Notes: generated by a model not told the origin, from the letters alone. Numbered from the stretch's first letter, positions 1-9,537 are shown. The stretch: DNA of 64,000 nucleotides from Acidobacteriota bacterium (GCA_026394055.1 JAPKYZ010000037.1:1-64000); one strand, 5' to 3'. A program made the numbers and translations.

Positions 1-66
1 CTCGACGTCGTCTTCGTGGCTTTTCTCTGCTTCGCGCTCATCGTCGAAGCCCTCCGCGTAGTGTGA
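1..66 (+). CDS. 3' end of an unidentified, probably membrane, protein
   Basis: The first 22 codons of the window form an open frame that ends in TGA at 64-66. The residues are mostly Leu, Val, Phe and Ala with two acidic residues and one Arg, which looks like the last part of a membrane helix. The start lies outside the window, so the family cannot be named. It converges on the lytic transglycosylase gene, with only 7 bases between the two stop codons. Confidence 0.45.
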   Translation, partial: LDVVFVAFLCFALIVEALRVV

Positions 67-73
67 ACACGCC

Positions 74-2188
74 CTAGTTCGCCGCTGCCGTCTGCGTCTT
101 CGCTGGAGCCCCGTAGAGCCGCCGGTACATGTCCGCATTGCGCATCACGGCCTGCACGTAGTCCCGCGTCTCCAAAAACGGGATGATCTCGACAAACTCC
201 GATGGCTCCCGGAAGGGCCCGTACTTCTGCCACCGGTCCGCCCGCGTCTTGCCGGCGTTGTAGGCTGACAGCGTCACTTCCACTTGGCCGTCTTCCGCAT
301 CCAGCCACTTGCGGAAATGATAAGTCCCCATCTGCAAGCTAATCTCCGGCTTGTAGAGCATGGCCAGCGTAAAGCCCTTGATGCCAAACTTCCGGCTCAG
401 CTCCCGGCCCGTGGCGGGCATCACCTGCATCAACCCCTGCGCCTTGGCCCGCGACAGCGCCTTGGGGTTGAACTCCGATTCCTGCCGGATCAGGCCCGCC
501 ACCAGGTAGGGATCAAGCCCCTGGCTGCGCGCAAACCGCTCCAGGTCTTCGCGATACGGCATGGGGTAAACCAGACGCCAAAACTCGCGCGGCGCCGCCT
601 CCAGCGGCACGGCCAGATAGCCAGGGAAGATGCCCTTGATGAAACGCATCGCCTTGTCGGGCTCACCCCGCCGGTCGGTCAGCTTGGCCAGGGCAAACGC
701 CAACTGATGCGCCGGAACACCCTGCCGCCCCGCATAGCGCAGCTCGCGTTCGGCATAGTCATCCAACCCGGCGGTCGCCAGCAGCCCCGCCCGGTCCTGC
801 CGCAGCTTCATGTCGGCGGAAGGCTCAAAGCTGAGCCGCTGCGCATCCATCACTCGACCCGCCACGCCGCCCCGCTCCCGAGCCAGCATGGCGTAGTAGT
901 AGTTCGGAAACTGCTCCGCCACCCGAGCGTAGAAATTTCGGGCCACGGTCATGTTCTTCTGTGTCTCGGCCAGCCGCCCCAGGTAGTACCAGGCCGCGGC
1001 GGCTTGGTTCGACGTGGGAAACCGTTCGGCAAACGCGTTCAGCTGCTGATACGCATCCGCGCGCCGTTCCGCGTAAGCCTGATACGCCACCTTCCAGTGG
1101 CAATAAGACAGCGACATCGAATTCGATTGTGTCTCGGCACACAGCGCGAAATACTTCTGCGACTCAGGATAGTTCTCTGAAGCCAGGTAGGAGTTGGCCA
1201 CCGAAACCAGCGCTTCCGTCGCCCACCGCGTCGCCGGATACTGCCGCCGGATCTGCGCCGCCGTCTCTTCCATCAGCGAAGTCTCTTTCGCCTTGCGCGC
1301 GCTCTCCACCAGCCAATAGAGCCGCTCCGCATCCGTCTCCGGCACGGCAGACGTGGCCTCGCGCAAGACCCGCAGCGCCGGAGCATACTCGCGCAGCCGG
1401 TAATGGCAGGCCCCCACACGGACCTGCGCCAGTTCGCGATCCGCGCCGGTCAGCTGATTCAACGCCGCCAGATACTCAATCCGCGCCTCGGTGTTGTCGT
1501 TCAGCTCGAATAGCCGGTGCGCGCGCTCCAGGCGTTGCCGCGCGTTCAGCGCCGTGCCCGCCCGCAAGAGCGCCGTGCGCGCCGCCGCTCCTTCGCTGGA
1601 CTTGGGGTGGGCCAGATAAAGATGCGCCCAAGCCTGCCCCGCTGCCGCTGCTTGACCGGCTGAATCGAGCGCATTGGCCAGCAACGCCTCCGCCGCCGGT
1701 TGATCCAATCGCGAGTAGCAATCCCGGACCAGCGCCACCGCCTTCTCGGCTTCGTTCAGCTCCAGGTAAGCCCGCACGGCCACGCCGGTGGCCCGTGTCT
1801 CCACCGGTGACGCTGTCACCTCCAGCGCCGCCTTCACGGCCTCGCGGTACTGCCCGCTCTCAAACAGCGCTTGGGCGGAAAAGAAGTGCAGGTAATCTTT
1901 CAACTGCGGCAGCCGCTTATCCAGCTGCCGGAAAGCCGTCACCGCCCGCTCCGGTACCTTGCTTTCGAGATCGTGCACGGCCAAGGCAAGCTGGGCCAGC
2001 GCTCCGGGCTGATCCTTGGGGTGAGCCTGCGCGAACTTCTGCAAAGCCGCGCGACCGGGCACCGTGGGCTTTGTGCGCAGGCTCCGCGCCATCGCTTCTG
2101 CCGATTGGCCCAAGCATGCCGTGGCCAACAGTGTCAGCCCAACGCAACTAAACCAGAGGCCCCGGATACTCTTCTCCCAAATGGACAT
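74..2188 (-). CDS. Lytic murein transglycosylase with TPR-like superhelix (Slt family)
   Basis: Predicted periplasmic enzyme that cleaves the MurNAc-GlcNAc bond of peptidoglycan, giving 1,6-anhydro ends. The 704-residue protein has a signal peptide in about the first 35 residues, including a possible lipobox-like LLATAC. A long alpha-helical repeat region runs to about residue 500. The C-terminal SLT domain (about 548-660) carries the family motif LIRQESEFNP, with the likely catalytic Glu570, followed by AQGLMQVMPATG. Length and layout fit the soluble Slt70-like class. The start overlaps the end of the upstream gene by 41 bases, so the two are probably translationally coupled. Assignment to the SLT fold is firm; the exact subfamily is not. 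Confidence 0.93.
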   Translation of the reverse strand: MSIWEKSIRGLWFSCVGLTLLATACLGQSAEAMARSLRTKPTVPGRAALQKFAQAHPKDQPGALAQLALAVHDLESKVPERAVTAFRQLDKRLPQLKDYLHFFSAQALFESGQYREAVKAALEVTASPVETRATGVAVRAYLELNEAEKAVALVRDCYSRLDQPAAEALLANALDSAGQAAAAGQAWAHLYLAHPKSSEGAAARTALLRAGTALNARQRLERAHRLFELNDNTEARIEYLAALNQLTGADRELAQVRVGACHYRLREYAPALRVLREATSAVPETDAERLYWLVESARKAKETSLMEETAAQIRRQYPATRWATEALVSVANSYLASENYPESQKYFALCAETQSNSMSLSYCHWKVAYQAYAERRADAYQQLNAFAERFPTSNQAAAAWYYLGRLAETQKNMTVARNFYARVAEQFPNYYYAMLARERGGVAGRVMDAQRLSFEPSADMKLRQDRAGLLATAGLDDYAERELRYAGRQGVPAHQLAFALAKLTDRRGEPDKAMRFIKGIFPGYLAVPLEAAPREFWRLVYPMPYREDLERFARSQGLDPYLVAGLIRQESEFNPKALSRAKAQGLMQVMPATGRELSRKFGIKGFTLAMLYKPEISLQMGTYHFRKWLDAEDGQVEVTLSAYNAGKTRADRWQKYGPFREPSEFVEIIPFLETRDYVQAVMRNADMYRRLYGAPAKTQTAAAN

Positions 2189-2912
2189 CGTCGCCTTGCG
2201 CTAGCGTCCGCACCAACTCCAGGTGCAGGTAATCCACCATCGTGGGCGACACGCCCATAAAGTCGCTCTCATATTGACGACGCGCACCGTCAATCGGTAG
2301 TTGCAACGTATCGTAGAGCCGCCCACCGCTCCGCCCGCCGGCCACCGCATCCGGATACGCCATCAGCATCTCCGCCACCTTCACCCGAGCAAACCGTTGC
2401 GCCCGCAGATGCAGCTCCTGCTCGGCCTTGGGGAGCGACTCCCAAGCTGGGCGCGCGGCCGCAGCCGGAGCCGCCCCAATCGCCAGCAGCGTCTTGTCCT
2501 GGGGCCGGGCCATTGCGGCCACTGATGTCAACAGCTCCAGTGCGCTCGGTTCGACAGGCTCTTCCGCCACCAGCACAAACGCTTTGGCGATCGGGAACAG
2601 ATAGACGCGCCCTGCCCCGGCAAAACGGTCTGAGACTTCATCCCGCGTCCGCGCCGCCACCAGCAGCTCACCGGTTTCCAGCGCACTGGCCAGCGCCGCC
2701 GCCTTCGCTTCCGCCGCGGGCACCAGGGTCGGCTTGCCGCAAAAGCGCCCCGTGATCTCCAGCAACGTCCCCGTCCACTCGGCCATATCCGCCGCCTGGC
2801 GCAGCCGCCGGACGCCTTGGTTCAGATATTCCGCGACGGCCCGTTGTTCGGCTTCAGCCGCGCGTTTGACCTGCGCGAGGGCGGCGTCGAGTGCTGACTG
2901 GGGTGCCTCCAT
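2148..2912 (-). CDS. Hypothetical protein, possible GAF-like fold
   Basis: This 254-residue protein starts at the ATG at 2912; the open frame extends further upstream but would run into the divergent oxidoreductase gene. An N-terminal helix (about 1-50, Ala/Glu/Arg-rich) precedes an alternating strand/helix segment (about 55-140) that resembles a GAF-type sensory fold without a recognisable ligand motif. The C-terminal quarter holds a conserved-looking MLMAYPDAV...GRLYDTLQ stretch. No signal peptide or membrane segment is seen. It lies directly upstream of, and overlaps, the lytic transglycosylase gene, so a cell-envelope link is possible but unproven. Confidence 0.6.
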   Translation of the reverse strand: MEAPQSALDAALAQVKRAAEAEQRAVAEYLNQGVRRLRQAADMAEWTGTLLEITGRFCGKPTLVPAAEAKAAALASALETGELLVAARTRDEVSDRFAGAGRVYLFPIAKAFVLVAEEPVEPSALELLTSVAAMARPQDKTLLAIGAAPAAAARPAWESLPKAEQELHLRAQRFARVKVAEMLMAYPDAVAGGRSGGRLYDTLQLPIDGARRQYESDFMGVSPTMVDYLHLELVRTLAQGDDVHLGEEYPGPLV

Positions 2913-2939
2913 CCTGCCCTCATGGTAACGTAGCCTTCG

Positions 2940-4229
2940 ATGACCACAGGCATCTCCATCACCCGCCGGGGCGCGCTGCTCACCGCCGCCGCGGCCTCCA
3001 AGGTTTTCGCCGCGAACGACAAGATCAACATCGCCCCCATTGGCGTTGGTATCCGCGGCACTCAGCTGCTTGAGAGCTTTAAGAAGGTGCCCGGCGCCGA
3101 AATCGTGGCCGCCTGTGACATCTACGACGGCCACCTAACCGCCATTCGCGAAGCCACTCGCGCCGACCTGCCGGTCACCCGCGACTACACCGAGATCCTG
3201 GCCCGCAAGGATGTCGATGCCGTCGTCATCGCCGTGCCGGACCACTGGCACTTGAAGATGGCCATGGATGCGCTCGCCGCCGGTAAGCACGTCTACCTGG
3301 AAAAGCCCATGACCTGGTCCATCGACCAAGGTGTCGAACTGCGCCGCGTGGTCGAGAAGTCCGGCAAGGTGCTGCAAGTCGGCTCCAGCGCCGGCTCCTC
3401 CGCCGCAGCCCTCAAGGCCCGCGAGATCATCAAGTCCGGCGTCCTGGGCCAGGTCAACATGATCCGGATGTCGAACAACCGGAACTCGGCCGAAGGTGCC
3501 TGGGTCTACCCCGTCCCGCCGGACGCCTCGCCCACGACCATCGATTGGGCCCGCTTCATCGGCCCTGCCCCCAAGCGCGCGTTTGACCCGAAGGTCTTCT
3601 TCCGGTGGCGCTGTTGGTGGGAATATTCCGGCGGCGTCGCCACCGATCTATTCGTCCACCTGCTCACCCTCGTCCACGGCGTGATGCCGGTCAAAGCGCC
3701 CAAGAGCGTGGTCAGCCTGGGCGGCCTCTACCGCTGGAAAGATGGCCGCACCGTGCCCGACGTGATGAACTCCATCTTCGAGTACGAACCCGGCTTCGTC
3801 GTCGACATGTACGTCAACTTGAACAACGGCCGCCCCGGGCAGCCGGTCACCATCATGGGTACGGAAGGGTCGCTGGTGTTTGAGAGCAGCCGCGGCGGTG
3901 GCTCGAAGCTCGTCTTCTACCCCGAAAATGAGCCGTCACCCGTGCAGCGCTATGGCTCCCTCGGCTGGCCCGCCGACATGCGCGACCAGTACCTCAAAAA
4001 GGCCGGCGACTGGCGCCCGTCGCCCAAGAAGCCGGTCGAGTACGCAACCGACCCCGCGCTGAACCACCAGGAAAAGTTCATCGAAGCGGTTCGCACCGGC
4101 AAGCCTCTGGCGGAAACCGCCGCCGAAGGTCTGGCCGCCTGTGGTGCCGCCCATCTGGCGAACATGGCCTATCGCAAAGGCCGCCGCATGAGCTGGGACT
4201 ACGAAACCGGCAAAGTCACCGAAGGCTAA
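2940..4229 (+). CDS. Gfo/Idh/MocA family oxidoreductase, Tat-type leader
   Basis: NAD(P)-dependent sugar or inositol dehydrogenase family protein of 429 residues. The N-terminus has a twin-arginine-like ITRRGALL leader (residues 7-14) and an Ala-rich stretch, suggesting export in folded form. The Rossmann motif GVGIRG is at 35-40 and the family EKP motif with its catalytic Lys is at 121-123. The C-terminal half matches the usual beta-sheet domain (DWARFIGPAP, GVATDLFVHLL). The substrate cannot be told from sequence. It is divergent from the hypothetical gene at 2912, with only 27 bases between starts, so any promoters must overlap the coding ends. Confidence 0.9.
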   Translation: MTTGISITRRGALLTAAAASKVFAANDKINIAPIGVGIRGTQLLESFKKVPGAEIVAACDIYDGHLTAIREATRADLPVTRDYTEILARKDVDAVVIAVPDHWHLKMAMDALAAGKHVYLEKPMTWSIDQGVELRRVVEKSGKVLQVGSSAGSSAAALKAREIIKSGVLGQVNMIRMSNNRNSAEGAWVYPVPPDASPTTIDWARFIGPAPKRAFDPKVFFRWRCWWEYSGGVATDLFVHLLTLVHGVMPVKAPKSVVSLGGLYRWKDGRTVPDVMNSIFEYEPGFVVDMYVNLNNGRPGQPVTIMGTEGSLVFESSRGGGSKLVFYPENEPSPVQRYGSLGWPADMRDQYLKKAGDWRPSPKKPVEYATDPALNHQEKFIEAVRTGKPLAETAAEGLAACGAAHLANMAYRKGRRMSWDYETGKVTEG

Positions 4230-4256
4230 ACCCGGAACCGGAACGAAAACGAACCT

Positions 4257-5657
4257 ATGCGCGTGTTGATGGTTGGATCAGAGGTGGCGCCTTTCGCCAA
4301 AAGCGGTGGGCTCGGTGATGTCCTGGGGGCACTGCCCCCGGTGCTGGTGGAAGCGGGCATCGAGACGGCCGTGGTGCTGCCCCGCTATCGCAAAATTCCG
4401 CTCGAAGGCCTGCGCAAGGTCTTCGGTGAGATGCGCATCTGGATGTCTGGCGGCTACTACCTGGCCGACGTCTACCAGCTGGACCTCCGCGGCGTCGCCC
4501 ACTACTTGATCGACTGCCCGCCGCTTTATGACCGCGACAACTTCTATGGCTACGACGACGACCACGTCCGCTTCGGCGCCCTCTGCCGCGCCGCGCTCGA
4601 AGTAGCTCGCCATCTGTTCCGCCCGGACGTGATCCATTGCCATGACTGGCAAGCCGGACTGCTGCCGCTCTACTTGAAAAACTTCTTCCCGGGCGACCCC
4701 ACCTTTGCGGGCATCAAGTCTGTGATGACCATCCACTCGCTCGAACACCGCGGCTTCTTCCCGCAGTCACAGCTGGGCGCCGTGGGCCTCAACGGCAGCT
4801 ACTGGCGCAGCGACTTGGTGGAGTTCAACGGCATGGGCAGCACCATGAAAGCCGGCATCGTCTTCGCCGACCGTGTCACCACCGTCAGCCCCAACTACGC
4901 CCGCGAGATCCAAACGCCCGAATACGGCTTCGGCCTCGATGGCCTGCTCCGCGCCCGCTCCCGTGATCTCACCGGCCTGCTCAACGGCGTCGACTACACC
5001 GAATGGAACCCGGAAACGGATCGTCACCTGGCCCAGACCTACTCCGTCGAAACGCTTGAAGGCAAGCGCGCCTGCAAAGCCGCTCTGCTCCAGCAATTCG
5101 GCTTCTCCGTGGAAGAAGTGATCGACCGGCCGCTGATCGGCGTCGTCTCCCGCCTGGCTGACCAGAAGGGCTTCGACCTGCTGGGCCAGGTCTTCCATGA
5201 ATTCTGCGCCGAAGACATCACCTTCATCCTGCTCGGCTCCGGGGACCCGCGCCAGGAAACCATGTTCTGGCACATGGAAGAGTTCCACAAGCAGAAGGTG
5301 CGCGCGTATCTGGGCTTCTCAAACGCCCTGGCGCACCAGATCTACGCCGGCTCCGACATGTTCCTGATGCCCAGCAAGTACGAACCCTGCGGCCTGTCCC
5401 AGCTCTACGCCCTCCGCTACGGCACCATCCCCATCGTCCGGGCCACGGGCGGTCTCGATGATACGATTGGATCAGGAACGGGTTTTAAGTTCTGGGGATA
5501 CAACGGGTGGGAAATGTTGTTGGCCATCCGGAGTGCATTGGGTGTCTACCACGATGACCCCACCGCCTGGCACACCATGGTGGAAACCGCCATGGGCCAG
5601 GACTTCTCCTGGAGCCAGACAGTGCAGGCATATCGAGCGCTGTACGGTTCCCTGTAG
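4257..5657 (+). CDS. glgA: Glycogen synthase (ADP-glucose type, GT5)
   Basis: Transfers glucose from ADP-glucose to growing alpha-1,4-glucan in the cytoplasm. The 466-residue protein begins with the ADP-glucose binding signature KSGGLGDV at 15-22. It keeps the HCHDWQAGLLP region of the N-terminal Rossmann domain, the VSRLADQKGFDLL segment at the start of the second domain, and the C-terminal PSKYEPCGLSQLYALRYG donor-site motif. Length is normal for GlgA. It follows the oxidoreductase by 27 bases and precedes trxA by 62 bases, so co-transcription is possible. No other glycogen gene is nearby. Confidence 0.96.
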   Translation: MRVLMVGSEVAPFAKSGGLGDVLGALPPVLVEAGIETAVVLPRYRKIPLEGLRKVFGEMRIWMSGGYYLADVYQLDLRGVAHYLIDCPPLYDRDNFYGYDDDHVRFGALCRAALEVARHLFRPDVIHCHDWQAGLLPLYLKNFFPGDPTFAGIKSVMTIHSLEHRGFFPQSQLGAVGLNGSYWRSDLVEFNGMGSTMKAGIVFADRVTTVSPNYAREIQTPEYGFGLDGLLRARSRDLTGLLNGVDYTEWNPETDRHLAQTYSVETLEGKRACKAALLQQFGFSVEEVIDRPLIGVVSRLADQKGFDLLGQVFHEFCAEDITFILLGSGDPRQETMFWHMEEFHKQKVRAYLGFSNALAHQIYAGSDMFLMPSKYEPCGLSQLYALRYGTIPIVRATGGLDDTIGSGTGFKFWGYNGWEMLLAIRSALGVYHDDPTAWHTMVETAMGQDFSWSQTVQAYRALYGSL

Positions 5658-5719
5658 TCGAGCACTTTGAAACTTTTCAAACCCCTCCGCATCCAACCGA
5701 ACTGAAGTAGGAGAAGCCA

Positions 5720-6049
5720 ATGGCTGGACTAAACACTGTGAACTTTACTGATGGCGCATTTGACGCCGACGTCCTCAAGGCCGAAACGCCGGTACTGGTG
5801 GACTTTTGGGCGGAATGGTGCGGCCCCTGCCGCATGCTGGGCCCCACGGTCGACGCCGTCGCCGATGACTACGCCGGCAAGGTGAAGGTTGGCAAGCTGA
5901 ACGTGGACGAAAACCAGCAGACCGCCTCCCGCTACGGCATCCGCGGCATCCCCGCTCTGCTGCTGTTCAAAGGCGGTAAGCCCGTCGGCCAGATCGTCGG
6001 CGCCGTACCGAAGGGCGAAATCACCAAACTGCTCGACCAGCACCTGTAA
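5720..6049 (+). CDS. trxA: Thioredoxin
   Basis: Small cytoplasmic dithiol oxidoreductase that reduces protein disulfides. The 109-residue protein has the classic active site WCGPC at 33-37, preceded by VDFWAEW, and the cis-proline region GIRGIPALLLFKGG. No signal peptide is present. An AGGAGA ribosome site sits a few bases before the ATG. A strong intrinsic terminator follows 21 bases after the stop, so this gene ends its transcription unit. Confidence 0.97.
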   Translation: MAGLNTVNFTDGAFDADVLKAETPVLVDFWAEWCGPCRMLGPTVDAVADDYAGKVKVGKLNVDENQQTASRYGIRGIPALLLFKGGKPVGQIVGAVPKGEITKLLDQHL

Positions 6050-6070
6050 ACTGCCTCGATCAGCAAGCAC

Positions 6071-6112
6071 AAAAGGCCCCGGGGGAGCTTCCCGCCGGGG
6101 CCTTTTTGTTTT
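6071..6112 (+). terminator. Rho-independent terminator after trxA
   Basis: A perfect 10-base stem (AAAAGGCCCC with GGGGCCTTTT) is followed by a T-rich tract. The stem's A-run also gives T residues on the opposite strand, so it may serve the convergent vapC gene as well. Confidence 0.9.
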
Positions 6113-6124
6113 ACTGGAAGCCTC

Positions 6125-6511
6125 TTAGGAGGCTGACCGGATGTCAGTCTTGGCGAAATCGTCACCCTTGTAGAGAAGCGGTTCTCGAGCCAGCCGAGCT
6201 GTCGCGTAGGCACAGCAATCAGCTAGATTGAGGCGCGCCGCATGATTGCCCTTCCCGAATCGCAACCAAGCGCGGCGGGACACTTCGGCATGCTCCGCCG
6301 TGAAGGCCACTTCAGTGAGATCCATGTCCCGCCGAAGTTGGTCCCAATCCTCGCCGCCACCCTTTTTCCGGGATGAAGCCACCAGGGCAATCTCCAAAGA
6401 AGTAACTGACGAGATGAGCCGCGTAGGATCTGCCTTGATCAGACGACCGAACAGCGGCGCCTCCGGTTCCCAGAGCAAAATGGCCATGATTGCCGACGAG
6501 TCGATCACCAT
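6125..6511 (-). CDS. vapC: PIN-domain toxin of a type II TA system (VapC family)
   Basis: Probable Mg-dependent RNase of 128 residues. The acidic PIN residues are visible: Asp in MVIDSSA at the N-terminus, a Glu in the SLEIALV helix, Asp in LADCCAYA and the pair in KGDDF near the C-terminus. Known VapC toxins cut tRNA or rRNA; the target here is unknown. It starts 6 bases after the stop of the antitoxin gene, the usual vapB-vapC order. It is convergent with trxA. Confidence 0.9.
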   Translation of the reverse strand: MVIDSSAIMAILLWEPEAPLFGRLIKADPTRLISSVTSLEIALVASSRKKGGGEDWDQLRRDMDLTEVAFTAEHAEVSRRAWLRFGKGNHAARLNLADCCAYATARLAREPLLYKGDDFAKTDIRSAS

Positions 6512-6517
6512 CGTGGC

Positions 6518-6781
6518 CTAGTCGAAACCGCCATATTCGTTGTAGCCGAGGATTTCGTCCTCAGATCGCACATCTCCTTCCGGACGGGCCCGGTAGGACT
6601 CACTGATCGCTCGAATTCGCTCGAGAAAATCGTCCTGATCATCTCGATGTCCATTGAGAATCTTCCGGTCATATCGCTCCCGGACCGATGCGGTGACCGC
6701 CTCGGTGATCGATTCACCCGTGAGGGCCGCCAATCTCCGGGTCAACGTCTCCGTCTCTGGATTCTTGATATTCAAAGCCAT
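6518..6781 (-). CDS. vapB: Antitoxin, VapB family (Rv0623-like)
   Basis: An 87-residue antitoxin starting with MALNIKNPETE, the hallmark N-terminus of this VapB/PSK family, followed by LTRRLAALTGESITEAV. The N-terminal part should bind DNA and dimerise and the acidic C-terminus should wrap the toxin. I chose the ATG at 6781 because an AGGTGGAAGAAG ribosome site lies just upstream; a longer frame exists but lacks this. It precedes vapC in one transcription unit and probably represses it. Confidence 0.9.
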   Translation of the reverse strand: MALNIKNPETETLTRRLAALTGESITEAVTASVRERYDRKILNGHRDDQDDFLERIRAISESYRARPEGDVRSEDEILGYNEYGGFD

Positions 6782-6891
6782 CTTCTTCCACCTGATCTTT
6801 ATTCTACATCGGAAGGAAGAAACTGGCACCGAACAGATTCCGCGCCAAGCCTTCCCATGGCTCAGTTAACATGGTTTAGCTCCCGGCACCG

Positions 6892-9366
6892 ATGTCCACC
6901 ACGCTGCCCAATACGCCCTATGACCCGCTAGCTGTCGGCCAACTCCTGCTGGACCGCTTCCGCGTCGTGAGGCGCATCGCGCAAGGTGGCATGGGCGTGG
7001 TCTACGAAGCGTTTGACCAAAAGCTGGACCGGCCGATCGCCCTCAAGTGCGCCCGCGCCGGGCGGGACCGGCACCTGCTGCCGGAAGTTCGCCTCGCCAC
7101 CGAAGTCAGCCACCCCAACCTCTGCAAGATCCACGAGATCCATTCCATCGAGACTCCCGACGGGCCCTTGGAGTTCTTCACGATGGAACTGCTGAAGGGC
7201 CCCACGCTGTTTCTTCGCCTGAAGGAAGGGCCGATTCCACCAGATGAGGCCGAAACGATTGCCCGGCAGCTCTGCTCTGGACTCGCCGAGGCTCACCGCC
7301 ACCAGATCATCCATGGCGACCTGAAGCCCGCCAACCTGATCCTGGCCAAGAACCCCGATGGCTCCCTGCGCACCGTCATCACCGACTTTGGCCTCGCTCA
7401 CGGTGTCTCGGTCCGCAACACCGGCGGCGGCTCGCCCGGCTACATGGCCCCGGAGCTATTCCGCGGCTCGCGCACCACCGTCGCCACCGACATCTATGCG
7501 CTGGGCGTCATCCTCTACGAACTGATCTCCGGCTACCGGCCGCAAACTCGCGCCGCGATGCTGGCCTCCACCGTCTCGATCGACGCCGACCACGCGCCGG
7601 ACCGGACGGACCGCACTGCCCAACCCGCCACCATCGTCCCCGAGAAGCTGCCGCCGTTGGGCTCCCGCTGGGATCGTATCCTCGCCAAATGCCTCCAGGG
7701 GGACCCGGCGCAGCGCTACCAGTCCGCCCAGGAGATCCTCGATTCGTTGGGGCCCTCCCAGCTCAAGCGCCGCGTCTACCTGGGCGCCGGAGCGGTCGTG
7801 CTCGCAGCCCTGGCCGCCGTCGGCACCTACTGGCAGGCCTCCAAGCCCGCCCAAAGCGCCATCCTGGAGCTGCCGTCCATCCAGGCTCCTGCTGCTCTCG
7901 CCAGTGATGCCCAGCGCTTGGGTCAGCAAACGCTCGATGTCCTGGGCCAGTTGAAGGACAGCCGGCAGCTCGGCTTTTCGGTGAAGACCCGCAACTGGAG
8001 CACGGCCACGCACCGGCTCGCCGTTGATCTCACGCCCAAGGCCGGCAAGCTCGCTCTCCATGCGGTACTGGTGGACCTGCGCTCCAACGCGCCGTTGCTC
8101 GATTGGTCCGCCAACTACACCGCCGCCGATCTCTCCTATGCCCCAGTGGCTTTGACCGGCGTCGTCAGCCGGGCGCTCCACCTGCCCGCGTTGCGCACCT
8201 CCGCCACGGTTAGCCCTCCAGCCCAGCCCCATTACGACCGCGGCCTGGAGCTCTTCAAAGACGACACCCAACAGGACGCCGCCTTGGAAGAGCTGCGCAA
8301 AGCAGCCGCACTCGATCCCGGCTCAGCCTTGCCCTACGCCGCTTTGGCGGAAGTTCAGCGGCGCAAAGCGTTCCTGACCAAAGTCGCCAGTTGGCGCGCC
8401 CAGGCGGCGGCTTCGCTTGAGCAAGCCGAGCTGCGTAACTCCGACTGTGCGGAAGTGCACCGCATCGCCGGACTGATGGAGATGGATACGGGCCTCCCGG
8501 AGCGGGCCCTCGCCCGGATGCTCCGCGCCACGGAGTTTCAGCCCCCGCACCCGGATGCCTTCCGCCGCCTGGGTGAGATCTACTATCAGGCCCGCCAGCT
8601 GCCGGAGGCATTGCAGGCCTACCTCGAGGCCCAACGCCTGGCGCCGGACGACGTCCGCATCTATCAATCGCTGGCCGTACTCTACGCCTCCCAGTCCAAC
8701 CTTGCAGAGGCGTCAAAGGCGCTGGTGCGAGCCGTGGAGCTGGCCCCCAAGCGTCCGCAATTGCGCCGGCGGCTGGCCGCGGTCTACCAGGATCAAGGGC
8801 GATTCGCGGAGGCCCAGGCCGAACTGCGCACAGCGCTCAACCAGGAAGTGAATACCGATACGCTGGTCCAACTGGGCCACGTGCTGCTCTACCTAAGCCG
8901 CGGCGACGATGCGCTGGACCCCTTGCTCGAAGCCACCAAAATGGCGCCCACCGATACCTACGCGTGGCTCTACCTGGGTGTGGCCTATCAAGGCATGGGC
9001 CGCACCGCACCCGCCCAAGCGGCCTTCCATCATGCCCGCACGCTGGCCGAACAGGCCGTGATCGGACAGCCCCGCAGCAGCATCTTCCGCGGCATGCTGG
9101 CCTATCTCTGCGCCCAAACCGGCGAGCCGGACCGGGCCCGCCTGGAGGCCGCACAGGCGCTCCAGCTTTCGCCCAAAGACAACGACACCATCTACTGGAC
9201 GGTCCTCGCCTACCAGTGGGTCGGCGATTTGGACAGCGCTCTGAAGGCGCTTGAGCCCGCACCACGGGCGCTGCTGGAGGACTTCTCGCGCTGGCCGGAA
9301 GCTGCGCGGATCATGCGTGACCCGCGCTTTGTCCAACTCCTGCGGGCCTCGGCCACTCGCCCTTAG
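6892..9366 (+). CDS. Membrane Ser/Thr protein kinase with C-terminal TPR repeats
   Basis: An 824-residue Hanks-type kinase. The kinase domain covers about 22-285: glycine loop AQGGMG, ATP Lys52 (IALKCA), catalytic loop HGDLKPAN at 141-148, DFG at 165-167 and APE at 186-188. The loop has HGD instead of HRD, so it is a non-RD kinase. A single membrane helix lies at about 296-314. The rest, about 450-815, is a long run of TPR-like repeats (for example the segment LPYAALAEVQRRKA) facing the periplasm if topology is standard. It precedes the lysine-rich/protease cassette by 171 bases; a functional link is only inferred. Confidence 0.92.
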   Translation: MSTTLPNTPYDPLAVGQLLLDRFRVVRRIAQGGMGVVYEAFDQKLDRPIALKCARAGRDRHLLPEVRLATEVSHPNLCKIHEIHSIETPDGPLEFFTMELLKGPTLFLRLKEGPIPPDEAETIARQLCSGLAEAHRHQIIHGDLKPANLILAKNPDGSLRTVITDFGLAHGVSVRNTGGGSPGYMAPELFRGSRTTVATDIYALGVILYELISGYRPQTRAAMLASTVSIDADHAPDRTDRTAQPATIVPEKLPPLGSRWDRILAKCLQGDPAQRYQSAQEILDSLGPSQLKRRVYLGAGAVVLAALAAVGTYWQASKPAQSAILELPSIQAPAALASDAQRLGQQTLDVLGQLKDSRQLGFSVKTRNWSTATHRLAVDLTPKAGKLALHAVLVDLRSNAPLLDWSANYTAADLSYAPVALTGVVSRALHLPALRTSATVSPPAQPHYDRGLELFKDDTQQDAALEELRKAAALDPGSALPYAALAEVQRRKAFLTKVASWRAQAAASLEQAELRNSDCAEVHRIAGLMEMDTGLPERALARMLRATEFQPPHPDAFRRLGEIYYQARQLPEALQAYLEAQRLAPDDVRIYQSLAVLYASQSNLAEASKALVRAVELAPKRPQLRRRLAAVYQDQGRFAEAQAELRTALNQEVNTDTLVQLGHVLLYLSRGDDALDPLLEATKMAPTDTYAWLYLGVAYQGMGRTAPAQAAFHHARTLAEQAVIGQPRSSIFRGMLAYLCAQTGEPDRARLEAAQALQLSPKDNDTIYWTVLAYQWVGDLDSALKALEPAPRALLEDFSRWPEAARIMRDPRFVQLLRASATRP

Positions 9367-9537
9367 CCGTCACTGCTCAGCCGGTCGAAAAATCGTTGAC
9401 TTACTGAAATGGCTATGTGATCGTAGAGTGCAATCACCGACTTCTCGGTGCACCCGAAGGGAGATCAAGCCACATGGCCTCGACAAATCCGGCCGCACTC
9501 CGCGCCGCCCACTTGAACTTCACCGCAGGAGGCAACC

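Noticed and set aside
961-2151. A 396-residue plus-strand frame opposite the lytic transglycosylase
   Set aside because: Pro/Arg/Ser-rich low-complexity translation typical of an antisense frame.
7456-8271. A 271-residue minus-strand frame inside the kinase gene
   Set aside because: Gly-rich shadow frame without domain features; the kinase on the other strand is certain.
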